From Saccharina japonica (Eukaryota; Sar; Phaeophyceae; Laminariales; Laminariaceae): a stretch of DNA of 64,000 bases. The notes under the pieces were generated by a model. That model ran no database searches and had not been told where the DNA came from. It was given only the letters and a program-made list of their open reading frames with translations. The stretch's first letter is position 1; each line of letters starts with the position of its first letter. Position numbers and translations under genes: made by a program. The stretch is taken from contig MEHQ01004122.1 in NCBI GenBank assembly GCA_008828725.1, forward strand, positions 94,714-158,713. The letters run 5' to 3'. Of this stretch, positions 22,724 to 47,545 are shown piece by piece.

Positions 22724-23417
22724 CACCTGTGTTGCAGTGCCCACAAAAAAAACACGATTTTATAAAATTTCTTGACAAAGAGATACTGGAACCACGTCTA
22801 CCCCAGTAGTTTTTCCTGGAGGACTTTTCGTAATTCTGCCCTAGCTCTGAACTTTCCCATTAATACAAAACTTGGCAAGGCAGATATAAGCTCCTTGGTA
22901 CACTCCCGTCAGTGTGCCAAAGCGGCAGCCGATTCCGTGGCCTCCTTCGATGCGGACCTCGTCGTTGAAGTTTGAAAATGTGGTTCCAGTCGCTTGAATA
23001 TGCGGTTTCTCGTACTGTATTCAAGTAATATTTTTCCTGCTGTAAAACGAGCACGAGGTACTTTTCGAAAACAAATCTGCTGTAGAACGAGCACGAGCTC
23101 GTTCTACGGCAGGGAAAAAAAATACTTGGCTACAGTACTGGAATCCACAAATTCAAGCGCCTGGAACCACATTTTCAATTTTCAGCGACGAGGTCCGCAT
23201 CGAAGGAGGGCGCGGAAACTGCTGTCGCTTTGGCACACTCACGGGAGTGCACCAAGGAGCTCATATCTGCCTTGCCAAATATTGGATTAATGGGAAAGTT
23301 CGGAGCTAGAGCAGAACTACGGAATGTCCTACAGGAAAAAAAAACTGGGTAGGTGTGGTTCCAGTGTCTCTGTGTCAAGAGTATTTTTTTGGTTTTTTGG
23401 GCACTGCAACACAGGTG
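22724..23417. repeat. Foldback of about 690 bp carrying an inverted gene fragment
   Basis: CACCTGTGTTGCAGTGCCC at 22724 pairs with GGGCACTGCAACACAGGTG, ending at 23417. The arms are about 330 bp and meet near a tip hairpin with GTAGAACGAGCACGAGCTCG (about 23080-23115). A second copy of the tip sequence (AACGAGCACGAG) sits in the left arm. Each arm contains the same coding-like stretch, read outward from the centre, so two near-identical frames diverge from the tip. Confidence 0.88.
23186..23352 (+). CDS. Possible terminal exon fragment in the foldback right arm
   Basis: After an acceptor-like TTTTCAATTTTCAG, an open frame runs to TAG at 23350-23352. The product includes TAVALAHSRECTKELISALP and ends RAELRNVLQEKKTG. 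The left arm holds the same sequence on the minus strand with an early stop in this reading and no acceptor. The family is not recognised; it could be a captured host gene fragment or part of a transposase. Confidence 0.35.
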
Positions 23418-23864
23418 AAACACCCGACCCGCAGCCTTCTTACCGGTAGACACAGCAATGCATATAACTATATATGTATAACAGCCATGCGCATCAGCAG
23501 AGAGGGTAACCGGGGGCGGGATTGTTAAATTGTACACATTGTTTGGTTGCTATATGTGTCGCGGGTCTACCATACATAGCCTCCCTCATCTCGCGTGCAA
23601 TAACACACCACAGCCAGTAAATCAGACATTTTGTACTGTACACACCAGGTACCAGGTAGTATTTTAGTTTGCGCACCGTGTGTGTAGATAGTGTTTTCTC
23701 CTGTGTACTAAAGCAGTAGTAGCAGCAGCAGGTAGGAGGGTGTTTGTGCACACCTTGTGAAGGAGTCGCGCACAGCTGGACTGAAGCATGCTGTACAGTA
23801 TAGTATTTTGCTATTATACGAACAATAATAGTAGCAGTGTATTATTAGTATCAGCTTTGCCATC

Positions 23865-23945
23865 CTTAACAATGTGCAGCATGGGCTTCAACGTTGATCA
23901 CTCATAACATTCCCGAAACCAGAAAACCAAGGAAACGAAGGAAAC
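23865..23945 (-). repeat. Interspersed repeat with GTGATCAACGTTGAAGC core
   Basis: Minus-strand copy: CAATGTGCAGCATGGGCTTC then AACGTTGATCACTCATAAC, followed by AAACCAAGGAAACGAAGG. A looser partial copy with GATGATCATTCAAAAACATT and AAACCAAGGGGAACC lies at 24205-24270. Confidence 0.6.
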
Positions 23946-24116
23946 CTGTGTGCAAAGTCTAACTTCCTCCTATGTCTACTTCCCGCTAACCTTTACCCAC
24001 TATACTCCATTTGTTGTCCTTGCTCTCTCTTTCTCAATATGCGCTCTTTACGTTCTATTATTAAGTCCTATGCCGCATCCAAGCTCCATGCCCACGCCAT
24101 CGGTGTGGGTCTGTCA

Positions 24117-24173
24117 CCCCCCCCCCCCCCCCAAAAAAAAAAAAAAACCCCCCCCCCCCCCCCCCCCCCCCCC
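24117..24173 (+). repeat. C16-A15-C26 homopolymer cluster
   Basis: Uninterrupted runs of about 16 C, 15 A and 26 C. Such runs are prone to length error in sequencing. They may form i-motif or G-quadruplex structures on the two strands. Confidence 0.9.
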
Positions 24174-24584
24174 TCTCCCTCTTTTGGCATGATAATCGAA
24201 ACGATGATCATTCAAAAACATTCCACGAAATAAGACGAAAACCAAGGGGAACCAAAAAGAAAAGAAAACCTATACGTTCTCGTACGAAGCACGAGGTTCC
24301 CCTTCGGAAGGTTGGTCACTTGAAATCCCGGGGGTGTCGCAAGTTGAAAAGAGATCGCACATGCTTCATATGAATAGTTCCCTTTTCGGAGAAAACATGT
24401 GCTATAAACTGCTGTCGTGTTTAGTACGAAGTATATACACAAAAAACTCTTACTCCCTTTCTTTGCCTTCGGTTTTTCCTTCTCTCATTTCACGCCTCTC
24501 ACTACTTTCTACTCTTGGAGATGTGTTGTTGTAGACCTGGTCAAGATCACCCGCCGCGTTCCTCGCCTCTTACTCTTCGTTCCG

Positions 24585-24644
<60 letters not shown>
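24585..24644 (+). repeat. 60-base poly-C tract
   Basis: A single C run of about 60 bases that lies 55 bases upstream of the acceptor of exon A, so it falls in the pyrimidine-rich end of the preceding intron if that exon is real. Its exact length should be treated as uncertain. Confidence 0.9.
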
Positions 24645-24647
<3 letters not shown>

Positions 24648-24699
24648 ACCCTTCCTGCCTTCCTCCCGGTCGGTGGTGGCGTTGTTTCGTTTCGGGCAG

Positions 24700-37549
<12,850 letters not shown>

Positions 37550-37730
37550 GTGGTGAGTGCATTGGTTGTCGTCGTAGACTGAACAGTAGTGTACAGCTAA
37601 TATTCGACACGCTCGCGCATCGGTACACTCTTCTTATCTACAGCAGCAGGAGTAGGCCACAAAAGGGTTGAAATAACTTGTAGCGTGGGCTAACTTACTG
37701 AACCGGTTAGTACGGCACTTCAATCCATAG

Positions 37731-37958
37731 ATCTGCTCTCCAGGGACCCGCTGGCCCGTGGATTCACACCCAAGACACGCAGTCCAAATAGACCCGCCCC
37801 TCCCCACCGACTATCCCTCCTCGCTCCCGACCCACCTCGGCAGCGTTCCTCGAACGAGCATGGCTCTCCGCATCTCGGCGCCCCAAAGAACGCCTCGTCC
37901 AGACGAAATCCCTCCCTGCCGCCTATTTCGAGGGCACCGGCGTCACGCCTCCTCCTGA
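37731..37958 (+). CDS. Candidate 3' terminal exon of copy 1, ambiguous
   Basis: If the acceptor is CAATCCATAG, the phase-0 frame reads ICSPGTRWPVDSHPRH and runs to TGA at 37956-37958. An acceptor 10-11 bases later (CTGCTCTCCAG) gives a stop after about 15 codons in phase 0. A third, out-of-phase frame is open from about 37743 to TAG near 38131 and has a conserved end (SSTRDF) also seen in copy 2. The true C-terminus cannot be chosen from sequence alone. Confidence 0.3.
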   Translation: MCSPGTRWPVDSHPRHAVQIDPPLPTDYPSSLPTHLGSVPRTSMALRISAPQRTPRPDEIPPCRLFRGHRRHASS

Positions 37959-38131
37959 TGCCCCAACTTTCACGGCGAAGGTCGTCAAACGGATCGGTGC
38001 AAGAGATCGGAGCCGACAACGAGCAGCAACGTGCGAGAACCCCTCCAGGCCAGGGTGTCCAGACGACCATAACTCCGTCGCGGGTTACACGGACGGCGAG
38101 CTTCAGCAGTACCCGCGATTTCATTGTGTAG

Positions 38132-39296
38132 GCAGTGTATAGAACAGGCTGAGCTTTCCTCGGCATGGTGCTTTATACGGACGGTACATGTGTGGTTCCA
38201 GGTACATGATGTGGCCCCAGTTACCCAACGCACCCTCGCTGGGTGGGGGAACATACGGGGAGAGAGACCACTCGCCCCTTGCACCCCAAGCCAAAGACCG
38301 TACGACGTAAAAGCGAGAGAGTGTAAAACATATGGCGTCGTCGCATGATATAGAAGGGAGCACAAGTTGGTGGGGATGCGGTGCAGGAACATTCGGGCTT
38401 TACCACACGTGTCGTTTGAAATCAGGGGCGGGGCAATATCGACCGCCGTGTTATATGTCGACTACTGTCGTTGGGCTGGCTGTTGCATTGCCAGATTGAT
38501 CTAAGGTTGCGATAGTTTAGAGCCTACCCCCGAGTTCGAACGGGTGGTTGCAGTACGCGCCGTGGTGGGGAGACAGCCGACTCGACACGGCGGTGGCGGC
38601 GGCGGCGGCGGCGGCGGCGTGAGATCACATATACTTCGTAGAGCAAGGGGAGAGGGTTAAAGAGGGTGACGCGGCATGGGTGCAAAGACGAGAAGGTTGG
38701 CCGTAAGGATGGAACAGTAGAGACATCCCTTTGGGTGCTCTGTAGCGGAATGTCTGTACGTGCTTCGTTACTCTTTACTTATGTATTGTTGAGCATATAT
38801 ACTGTCGTTTAGCTGAAACAATACAGTAGATCTACGAAGAAACAGCCATGGCGAAGCCCCATCTATTTGGTGTAGTGAACTATTAAGAGTGGTGACGCAG
38901 CAGGGAGGTATTGATGGCATAACTTTTCTTGAGGCTTCTAAACCTCTGTCGTACTCGATAATCAAAGCTGCTGAATATAATAGGTGTATCGGCAATTTGG
39001 CTCCTTATGGCATTGAGTGGCGGTTTTGACACTCGATCGCCTTAAAAAAACAACACAATATAAATATGAACGTATACGGGGTAAGAGGGGTTTCCATCAC
39101 CGGCACCGGCCGAGGTCAGCAGCAAAGTATATCGGAGGGGGGGGGCGGGGGTCAGCAGACAGACAGCGTCGTTGCACTTGCTAGCCGGGGTAAATCTCAG
39201 CAGCAGCAGCAGCAGCGCAACGCTGTGGTGCGAGGGTGAATTTCCCAACCGAAAATCGTAAAGGGCGCAAAGCCCCGTTTTGGGACCCCCCCGGAC
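38132..39296. other. Downstream part of the duplicated segment, copy 1
   Basis: Non-coding as far as seen. Long stretches match 51545-52625 in order, for example CAGGGGCGGG, GGCTGTTGCATTGCCAGATT, and a GGC microsatellite at 38589-38619 (51988-52008 in copy 2). It may contain the 3' untranslated region of the gene. Confidence 0.6.
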
Positions 39297-39933
39297 GATG
39301 AACGCTATCATACGATAGGGGTGCACACACAATTGTCTTAGGCTCCTCAATACCTGCAGTAGGCCAGCCATATCCTGACCTTGAGAAACATGAAGAAAGT
39401 GGAACGCAATCATAATGGGGCTTAACGCATATCGAACACCATAGCGTCAGGTACAAATGATACCCCCATCGATCCACCTCACTCAGTTAAATAACCCCTC
39501 CAGCCACAACCAACTCATCCCACGGTATACCATATATAGGTTCCAGTTAGGTTTTTCCTTCTGAGGCAAATGTTTCCGATCAGTTGAGGTCCTCACGGGA
39601 GAGCAGCTGCCGGTAAAAGTACGACATTTTTGCTCGTATAGTTATTTCAGGACTACGCGTACCTCCTACAAATAATGTTGGTCGGGGTTGGACGAAGAAA
39701 CGTCCTTCGAATTCATGATTCGGGTGAGATATGGAGGTCCTCCTGCGAGGAGGAGAGCTCGGAAAATAATAAGTCGCCACCCATTCAGAACTTAAAAAAA
39801 GGTATCACACTAATTCCAAGTAGTTTGTCCCCAAATTCGTGGGACCAGTTCTTAAGGGGTTGAGGTGGCATTGCTCCAATATTTTGGCCCAAAAGTGCCA
39901 CGTACGGCTATTATTATCATCGTAACACACTTC
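39297..39933. mobile_element. Diverged long MITE absent from the other gene copy
   Basis: Begins GATGAACGCTATCATACGAT..AGGGGTGCAC and ends ATCATCGTAACACACTTC, weak matches to MITE family 1 termini. GGAC lies on both sides (39293-39296 and 39934-39937). In the duplicated segment at about 52615-52630 the flanks are joined directly (TTTTGGG then GACGGAAACATA), so the homologous site is empty there. 637 bp. Confidence 0.65.
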
Positions 39934-40170
39934 GGACGGAAACATACGACGACGAAAAAGGACAATTGGAACATCGACAGGATGGAGGTGTACGCAAACA
40001 AAAACAAATCATACGCCACATTTTTTTGGGGGGGTCTCCCAGACAGGGGGGGCGTACACTAAATCCAAGTAAACGTAATTCCAAAAACAAGAACACAGTG
40101 GTTTGTTGTTCCTCCAGAAGTCTCACCAGATTTTCGTGTGTTTTTCATTACGACCTCGGAAAGGACCGTA
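39934..40170. repeat. End of duplicated segment, copy 1
   Basis: GGACGGAAACATACGACGACG through AACAAGAACACAGTGG matches 52625-52810 in order, showing that the duplication continues to the right of the inserted element. Similarity was not followed confidently beyond about 40170. Confidence 0.65.
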
Positions 40171-42827
40171 GGCCGTTTTCTCTTTTTTTGTTTTCGTGCG
40201 CCCCTGACATTGACAAAGACTCGGTGTCCATCCTAAGCATGGTAGTTATCCTTACGCCAGCAGTTTATACCGAATCGCTGCTCGGTAACACAGTCGCCTG
40301 TGGCGAGTAGGCCACAGCGGCAGTACAAATTGCTCCGGCAGTACACGCAGCGCGGTATGTTCAATGCCGATTCAGTAGTACGTAGTGCGGGTGGGTGTAA
40401 CTCCGTTGGACTATCGTTATCTTGGGTCTATATGCGGCAGAACCCCGAAGTACCGGTTCGAGTGCAGGCGAGGTTTTGTTCCTAGGTTATACTGCATGCT
40501 GGGGATCTTGAGTGCTGAGACTTGAGAGCCGTGTGACCGATCGACCGTGCACACGAACAGTCGTCCACTTCACTTCAGTTATCTTCTCTTCTCCCCTCCC
40601 CCATCCTGCCCTCTTGGACAAGACCGATCATCAACACTGGCCTTGAGCGCCATTCTTCTTTCCTATAATAATCTTGTGAGAGTTAAGGCTTGAACAATAA
40701 CCAGTCGGTTTGATACCTGTTTAAGTGCTTACTTCGGTCGACGGGCTGCCTGATCTAACTCTTGCACCGCGCACACACGCTCACTTCCGGAATTCCGCTA
40801 AGAGCCTTAAAACGCCCTTTTCCGAAGAGGAGGGCCCAAAGAGCTGTTTCGTTAGCCTTCAACCCTGCCTTAATTCGATGTTTCATGCACGAAAATAACG
40901 CCGTTAGACTGAAACGCCCGAAACCAGGGGACAGGGTAGAGACCCTATTAATAGTCGCCCTAGACGCTTCCTCGAAGAACATTAGCCCCAAATGTCGAGA
41001 AATTTCGACCACTACATGCAGCACCTTTAAGTCGAGGTGTAAGACTCTGTTGAGAACTTGCAGATATCAAATCTCGAGAGAAACACAATCTGCTGCGATA
41101 AAACTGTTTTGGGTCACCATCGATCTCCGGTAGGGACGAACCAGCCGAATATGCAAACAAACGCAGCGTGTTAGAATCGTGGCGCCAGTTTCTATCCCAA
41201 TAAACTATAATATAGAAATTAGAGCTACCCGGAAACCCGGGGATGGGGGGACGCCATATAACCACCGTGGCCTTCATGCTTCCCTCGTCCTCGTAATAAC
41301 CTTTTTTTTCGTATTTTCGTATTTTTGTACAATTAAACCAGAATTTTCCATGGGAGACATGGGGCTTGACCAGTTCTGAGTGAATGATCGCGTACCAACT
41401 AACTTGTCAAAGCGAAACACACTCTAACGAATTAATCTCAATCCATCAAAATAAACGAAATAGCATGCATGCGAACATCGAGTACAACGTCAAATATATG
41501 ACGCAAATAAAATGTTCGTGCCTGTCGCATCCAGTACGATGAACATGGCATTGCATTTACTACTCTCCTTACTGCATTACAAAATGCATGTATCTGTTTC
41601 GAGGCTTTGTGACTACAGAGCTGTACGTCGTACGCGTATCTCTCTACTATAATATGTGGGATGAAGGATCGTTAACAACAAACAGCGAAAGCGATAACAT
41701 GACCCCTGACCCATTGAAAGAATGACATGGATTGCTGGAGCACAGTGAAAACAGAAGAACCGCCAGCAACGCAGTACGTACGTAGCTTAGTGCAGTTTGG
41801 AGTTTGGCCACTTCAAGGCGTCTGTCACGCTCCTCATTCCCACCGTTCTTGGATATAGGCCCTACAATGACTTCACGTGGATGCAGGGGTCTGTGGAAAC
41901 GCCCTACTAGTAATTGATATAATTAGTGCAGATGCCGACGATACGTACGTGTGTATCTACTGAGTGATATGTTTTTTTTAACATACTACCCGGCATTTAA
42001 TACGAGTATAGTACATGGATCCAGGGGTCTGTGGATACGGATTTGAGTGCAGGCAAACTACTGTAATTTGAAGTATACATGCGCTGTTATTGTAGATACG
42101 TGACCTGTGGAGGAGCGTCGTTTGTACAGGTTGACAACGCAACGAATTCCAATTGGTAAGTGTTTCTATCGAACGGATCGCTCTCGATGAGTTTATTATA
42201 CTCGTACGCTAGATACGTGTCCTGTGGAGCTTCGCCTGTACGGCTGTACGGGCTGTCAACGCAACCGAGCTAACGCACCGAATGGTAATTGTTCTGTGGC
42301 CTGTGGCGAATTGAATAGTAGATCGTTTTTTCCCCACCCCATCCCATTTATCATCTCCGCTCTCCCGTTCTCGCTCCTTCCCAGTCGAAACTCAGATCCG
42401 GGGTCACAAAGCGTAGGCTCTTCTCTCTCCTCCCCCATTACGGTCCCTGGCTAATATATATACTAGGGAATAAGAGGCCCCTCCGCCCCCACGGCGGTAG
42501 GGCCACAAGTGTGAGTGGCTCGTATTAAGAATAATGACTCAATAGGACGGACGCTACTTTTATTTCCGTTGTTTTAGTATTTCGGGTGCTTATGAGTTAT
42601 GAACGTTGAAGCTCATGCTACACTTTGTCGGATGTCAAGAATACTTGGGATTATTTGGGCAAACATATCGAAGGATTGCTTGTTTCTGTCTCAAGGCAGG
42701 ATAACTATCCTAAAATAGCAGCTGCAAACAAGGAAATTATATGGAGAGGGGGTTGTCGCTCGATGCTTCCTCGGAAGTCAACGGGGAGGAGGTTGAAGGT
42801 GTAGGGCTAATTAAACACGGAGGTGGG
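40171..42827. other. No gene recognised; possible small exons near 42.1 kb
   Basis: A pair of frames at 40762-41133 (plus) and 40755-41024 (minus) share the same DNA and neither has a known domain. At about 42098-42161 an exon-like piece between GTTATTGTAG and GTAAGT reads YVTCGGASFVQVDNATNSNW. A similar start (GATACGTGTCCTGTGGAG) recurs at 42212, and GGATGCAGGGGTCTGTGG recurs at 41879 and 42016, so this stretch contains short duplicated segments. About 42318-42455 is a reversed SINE family 1 3' part. Confidence 0.4.
42590..42640 (+). repeat. Interspersed repeat with GAACGTTGAAGC core
   Basis: TTATGAGTTATGAACGTTG then AAGCTCATGCTACACTTTGT, a plus-strand copy of the repeat seen at 11205, 22030 and 23865. 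Confidence 0.6.
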
Positions 42828-43375
42828 TGAAAGAATGACGCGTGTGTCGAGGCTCTGTCTCTGTGGAGAGAGATGACAGAGGTGGCACCGAAGTGTCTGT
42901 GAAGATCACTTGTGTAGAAGAAGAAAAGTCATGGTTTGAAAAGGCGCATATTTGGCCATAATGGAAAGAAGATTGACCTCAGGGAGATCAATGGAAAAGG
43001 AAGAGAAGATAAGAAGAGAAGATAAAAGAAAGGAGTGGAGTAGAGTAGAGTGATCGAGGTGGGCGGTACCTGCACCTGATCATCCCGGTACAATGTCCAT
43101 GCTACGGACAGTTACATTCTACCGTAGTTGGTACTGTTCCCTGTAATGATATCTACAACGTTATATTAACGTTCTAGCAACGTTCTCAGCATCGTTCCTG
43201 ATGAAGATGCTTGGGACATACTATGTGGCGCACTACGAGTAAGACAAACTCGTAATCTATCCGCATATTGCAATTCCCCGAATATCTAGACTAAGATACT
43301 CATATACTCGTATCAGTGCGTAGTGACTGCACATCACAATAGATACGTATGGATCTCAACGTCCATATGCTAACA
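42828..43375 (-). repeat. 3' LTR of the Copia-type element
   Basis: 548 bp, TGAAAGAATGACGCG to CATATGCTAACA on the plus strand. It is the 3' LTR by the position of the purine tract. It contains a purine-rich block and a GTAAGACAAACTCGTAATC segment shared with all copies. Confidence 0.88.
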
Positions 43376-44251
43376 CGCCCCCGTGATGAAAGTCAGTAGC
43401 TATAGAGTAATGCCTACGGTGTAGAAACCTGATACTCAAAAATCAAAATGAACGAGTGAAGAATGAAAGAATCGCACAACATATTCAGTCCTGCGCGAAT
43501 GCAGCGGCAATATGGAAAACAGTAAACACAAAGTTCACTCCATATTCAGTCCCGTGTGAGGACGGTGACAATATGGTTGTACTCATGTCTGAAAAGCTAA
43601 TCGTAGTTGTGCATGACTACTGAGTCATAGTGCACGACACGGAGTCAAAACCTACGATGAAAAGCGTAGAAAGTTATCTGCTGTACTTGCAACCCGCCCC
43701 CTCAATTGAATGCTACAATGATAGAGCTACGGAAATAGTACGTAATATTGCAGAAACAAAGAAAGTCGGTGGATGTGTACCCAGACAAAAATAGGAATGA
43801 CCTACTGTATTTACCAGTACGTGTCAATACTCATTTGTCCAGCAATCAACACTGGATAGTTGAAGAGACAATTGATTAAACTGAGACGTGTGTCCAGTGT
43901 GGAGTATAGAAGTGCCTACGTACTCATATTAAGCCAACAGAGTAGTACTGGCGTAAGCAAAGTCAAAAAAAGAAAACAAATCGTGGTGTGAATACCAGCG
44001 ATGTATACTCTAGAAATTAAGCGTCAACCCGTCTGATGGGTGTTCAACTCGCCCCCTGAATAGATACCTAGAGTAACATGAAATCCAAGTAGAAACTGAT
44101 GACATTCGTCAAGTACAGCGAAAAGTGCACTGTTCATGTGTACATGTATGTACGTACGTACTCGTAATATATCTACAAGTAACGATAGTACAGCAATAGA
44201 CTACGTTGGGCGTAATCGTATCGCAAAATAGACTCGTGGTGCTGTGGTGTT

Positions 44252-44812
44252 TGAAAGAATGACGCGTGTGTCGAGGCTCTGTCTCTGTGGAAAGAGATGG
44301 CAGAGGTGGCACCGAAGTGTCTGTGAAGATCACTTGTGTAGAAGAAGAAAAGTCATGGTTTGAAAAGGCGCTTATTTGGCCATAATGGAAAGAAGATTGA
44401 CCTCAGGGAGATTAATGGAAAGGGAAGAAGAGAAGAGAAGAGGAGAAGAGAGAAGAGAGGAGTAGAGTAGAGTGGAGTAGATTAGAGTAATCGAGGTGGG
44501 CGGTGCCTGCACCTGATCATCCCGGTACAATGCCCATGCTACGGGCAGTTACATTCTACCGTAGTTGGTACTGTTCCCTGTAATGTTCTCTACAACGTTA
44601 TAGGAACGTTCTAGTAACGTTCTCAGCATCGTTCCTGATGAAGATGCTTGGGACAAACAATGTGGCGCACTACGAGTGAGACAAACTCGTAATCTATCCG
44701 CATATTGCAATAACCCGAATATCTAGACTAATATACTCATATACTCGTATCAGTGCGTAGTGACTGCATATCACAATAGATACGTATGGATCTCAACGTC
44801 CATATGCTAACA
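44252..44812 (-). mobile_element. Nested solo LTR
   Basis: 561 bp, the same family and orientation as the outer LTRs, flanked by its own duplication GTGTT (44247-44251 and 44813-44817). It is therefore an independent later insertion reduced to one LTR, not part of the outer element. Confidence 0.9.
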
Positions 44813-46979
44813 GTGTTGACCAGCGAGCTATATCCCAGCAAAGGAAGCGTAAGAAAGTATCTACTGTACCCATGGTACGCCCCCCCCTAATGGATCCTAG
44901 GACAAGAAATCGAACGTAATCGAGAAGAAAACGTGTGGACGTATACTCGTACAGTTATGTGTCCAGCTACATACTAATATGCGTATAATACTTTCAGCAT
45001 TGTGAGTGAGTGTGTATTTAGAATACGTACTCAAAGAAAAGAAAGCTGTGGAAAGCTAAAGAACAACCGATAAAAAGGCAGATGTATGTATCCGTGACGG
45101 CATACAGCAGTGCGCATCATGTGTGATCTTGCGTAAAACGTACTCGTGTGAAAATACTCTACATACAGCAAATCCAACAGAGAAAAGATATAAAAAACAT
45201 ACCTACAAATATACCCCCACACAAAAAACAAGATAAGGAAAAGACAGAAAAATGACAACCTACAGCAGTACAATACAGCTGTAGTACGTAGTTGCTACTG
45301 CTCATGATGGTGGTGATCTTCGTGTTTCGTGCTGATGTTGTGTAGACGTGCTGTAGTTGAAGAAGAAGTGGTGCTGCTGATGATGATCTTCTGTAGGCGG
45401 TCTTGTTGTGAAGAGCTAGTCGAAGCATAGCAGACCGAGATGTACGAGTAGATGAAGATGGCTGTGATATGATGATGATGGCGATGAAGAGCTGACGAGG
45501 TAGTGAAGACCTGTCCCCGTAGTCAGTCCGTAGTGATGTGCTGCGCTGTGTTTCTCGAAGTGTCGAGTGCCTGTTGTTGTCGCGATTGGGTTGTGCCGCT
45601 TGTTGCGGTGCAATAGCAAAAAATATATCCCCAGATCGGTAGCAAGCATGCAACAAGAAAGTGTGGAACTCCTTGTTTGCGATGCATAAGCAAATCCCGG
45701 CCAAAGCAGTGTTTGCTTTTAGGCTGAGATGTCACCGAATACGTAGCTGGTCCCCAATGCGCTGGAGAGGTGATAGCCAGCTGCTTGATGAACGCTTCGA
45801 TGGTGTTTCTGTGGAGCTAAATCCTGGTGAGCGTGCAGTTGTTGATCATGTCGCCTCCGATCTTGAAAGAAGAACTTGAAATGCAAACTTTGAATGAACT
45901 GCTTGCAGCCGAGGGTAGACCATCGATGCTTCCAGAAGTCGAGGTAGTGATGTTGCAGTGATGCTCGTACAGCAGTAGTCGAAGTAGACGTAGAAGCTGA
46001 TAGTAGCAGATAAACCGACAGGAGTTCTCTCCCGTGGCAGGCTGAATAGCCTATTGTATCAACGGCCTGGCTGCGTGATGCAACGCTGGTTGACCTTCTC
46101 CCATATGGATTAGAGGAGGATACTTTTTTCCCTTCGAGTCTGAATTCGTGTTTTCGCCTAAACGCGTGTAAAAGCCGATGCTGGATAAGGATAGCAGGAG
46201 GTAACCCCCCCGATGCTACGCTGGGTAGCAGATTCGTCAACGACCTGGCCGTTTGATTCAGCACGTGTAGGTCTACTTGGCAATGCTTGCACAAGGATGA
46301 ATCTATTTGTACGTACTTCTTGCGTGGTAGCTCGAAGAAACGGTTTTGATAACGACTTTACGCGTCTAAATAGCGAAGAGCCGGCTCGAGACTAACTTTA
46401 GTTGTGATGGCGAAAAACAGAGGCCTTGTAACGTTTCTTCATGCTTTACAGCGTGGAAGTAGCGCGGAGCTAGCTTCGCGTGTGATGAGCAGAGATGGTT
46501 TCGTGACTTGTTTCGCGCTTACAGCTTCAAAGTATCATAGTATCGAAAACATAGCTTTGCGTGTGAAGTTACAAAAAATAGTCGGTGGCATATTTTTTGC
46601 AATTCCAGCGTGAAAACATGTTGAATGTACGAGTACAAGTTTCGCGTGAGAAGCGTGAAACCGGACTCATTACTCGTACGTGCTACCCGCGTAAAAGCGT
46701 GACAGCAGTCTCCTTACCTGCCTCGCGCCTAGAAGCGTGAAAGCAGTACTCCTTGTAGTAACCCAGTTGAACGAAGTTGATGAAAATCGATGATGAGAGT
46801 CGATGTCGATGCTGTTGGGTAGATGACGGTCTTCTGGTTTTTGGAGCAAAAACCGTATTCCTCCGCAGTGGAAAACTTGAAATTTCTTCGAATGTAGAAC
46901 GTGACGCGCTCGCCGGGAGACGTCGTTCCGTGGTGCCAGTCGGTGCGTAGACCAACGACCAAAGTCGAGGCTCATAACC

Positions 46980-47540
46980 TGAAAGAATGACGCGTGTGTC
47001 GAGGCTCTGTCTCTGTGGAAAGAGATGGCAGAGGTGGCACCGAAGTGTCTGTGAAGATCACTCGTGTAGAAGAAGAAAAGTCATAGTTTGAAAAGGCGCT
47101 TATTTGGCCATAATGGAAAGAAGATTGACCTCAGGGAGATCAATGGAAAGAGAAGAACAGAAGAGGAGAAAGAGAAGAGAGAAGAGAGGAGAGAGGAGTA
47201 GAGTAGAGTAGAGTGATCGAGGTGGGGATGCCTGCACCTGATCATCTCGGTAGCAATGCCCATACTACGGGCAGTTACATTCTACTGTAGCTGTGTACTC
47301 GTTCCCTGAATGTTTTTACAACAGTTATAGTTAACGTTCTAGCAACGTTCTCAGCATCGTTCCTGATGAAGATGCTTGGGACATACTATGTGGCGCACTA
47401 CGAGTAAGACAAACTCGTAATCTATCCGCATATTGCAATTCCCCGAATATCTAGACTAAGATACTCATATACTCGTATCAGTGCGTAGTGACTGCACATC
47501 ACAATAGATACGTATGGATCTCAACGTTCATATGCTAACA
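46980..47540 (-). repeat. 5' LTR of the Copia-type element
   Basis: 561 bp, the partner of 42828-43375. It adjoins the half-tRNA-Met primer site on its left side, which identifies it as the 5' LTR for a minus-strand element. Confidence 0.88.
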
Positions 47541-47545
47541 GTGGG

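Larger units (their letters stand above)
42828..47540 (-). mobile_element. Copia-type LTR retrotransposon fossil with nested solo LTR
   Basis: Outer LTRs at 42828-43375 and 46980-47540 begin TG and end CA, and GTGGG is duplicated outside them (42823-42827 and 47541-47545). Next to the right LTR, GGCTCATAACC (46969-46979) is identical to the anticodon-arm sequence of initiator tRNA-Met, the half-tRNA primer site known for copia. A purine tract (minus strand, GGGGGCG) abuts the left LTR. Both place the element on the minus strand. The internal 3.6 kb includes a nested solo LTR. No open gag-pol reading was recognised, so it is broken or non-autonomous. The LTRs differ by several percent by eye, so it is not recent. 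Confidence 0.85.

Noticed and set aside
43376-46979. Host genes within the LTR element interior
   Set aside because: Minus-strand frames up to 191 codons show no recognised domain and lie between paired LTRs; treated as fossil element interior.
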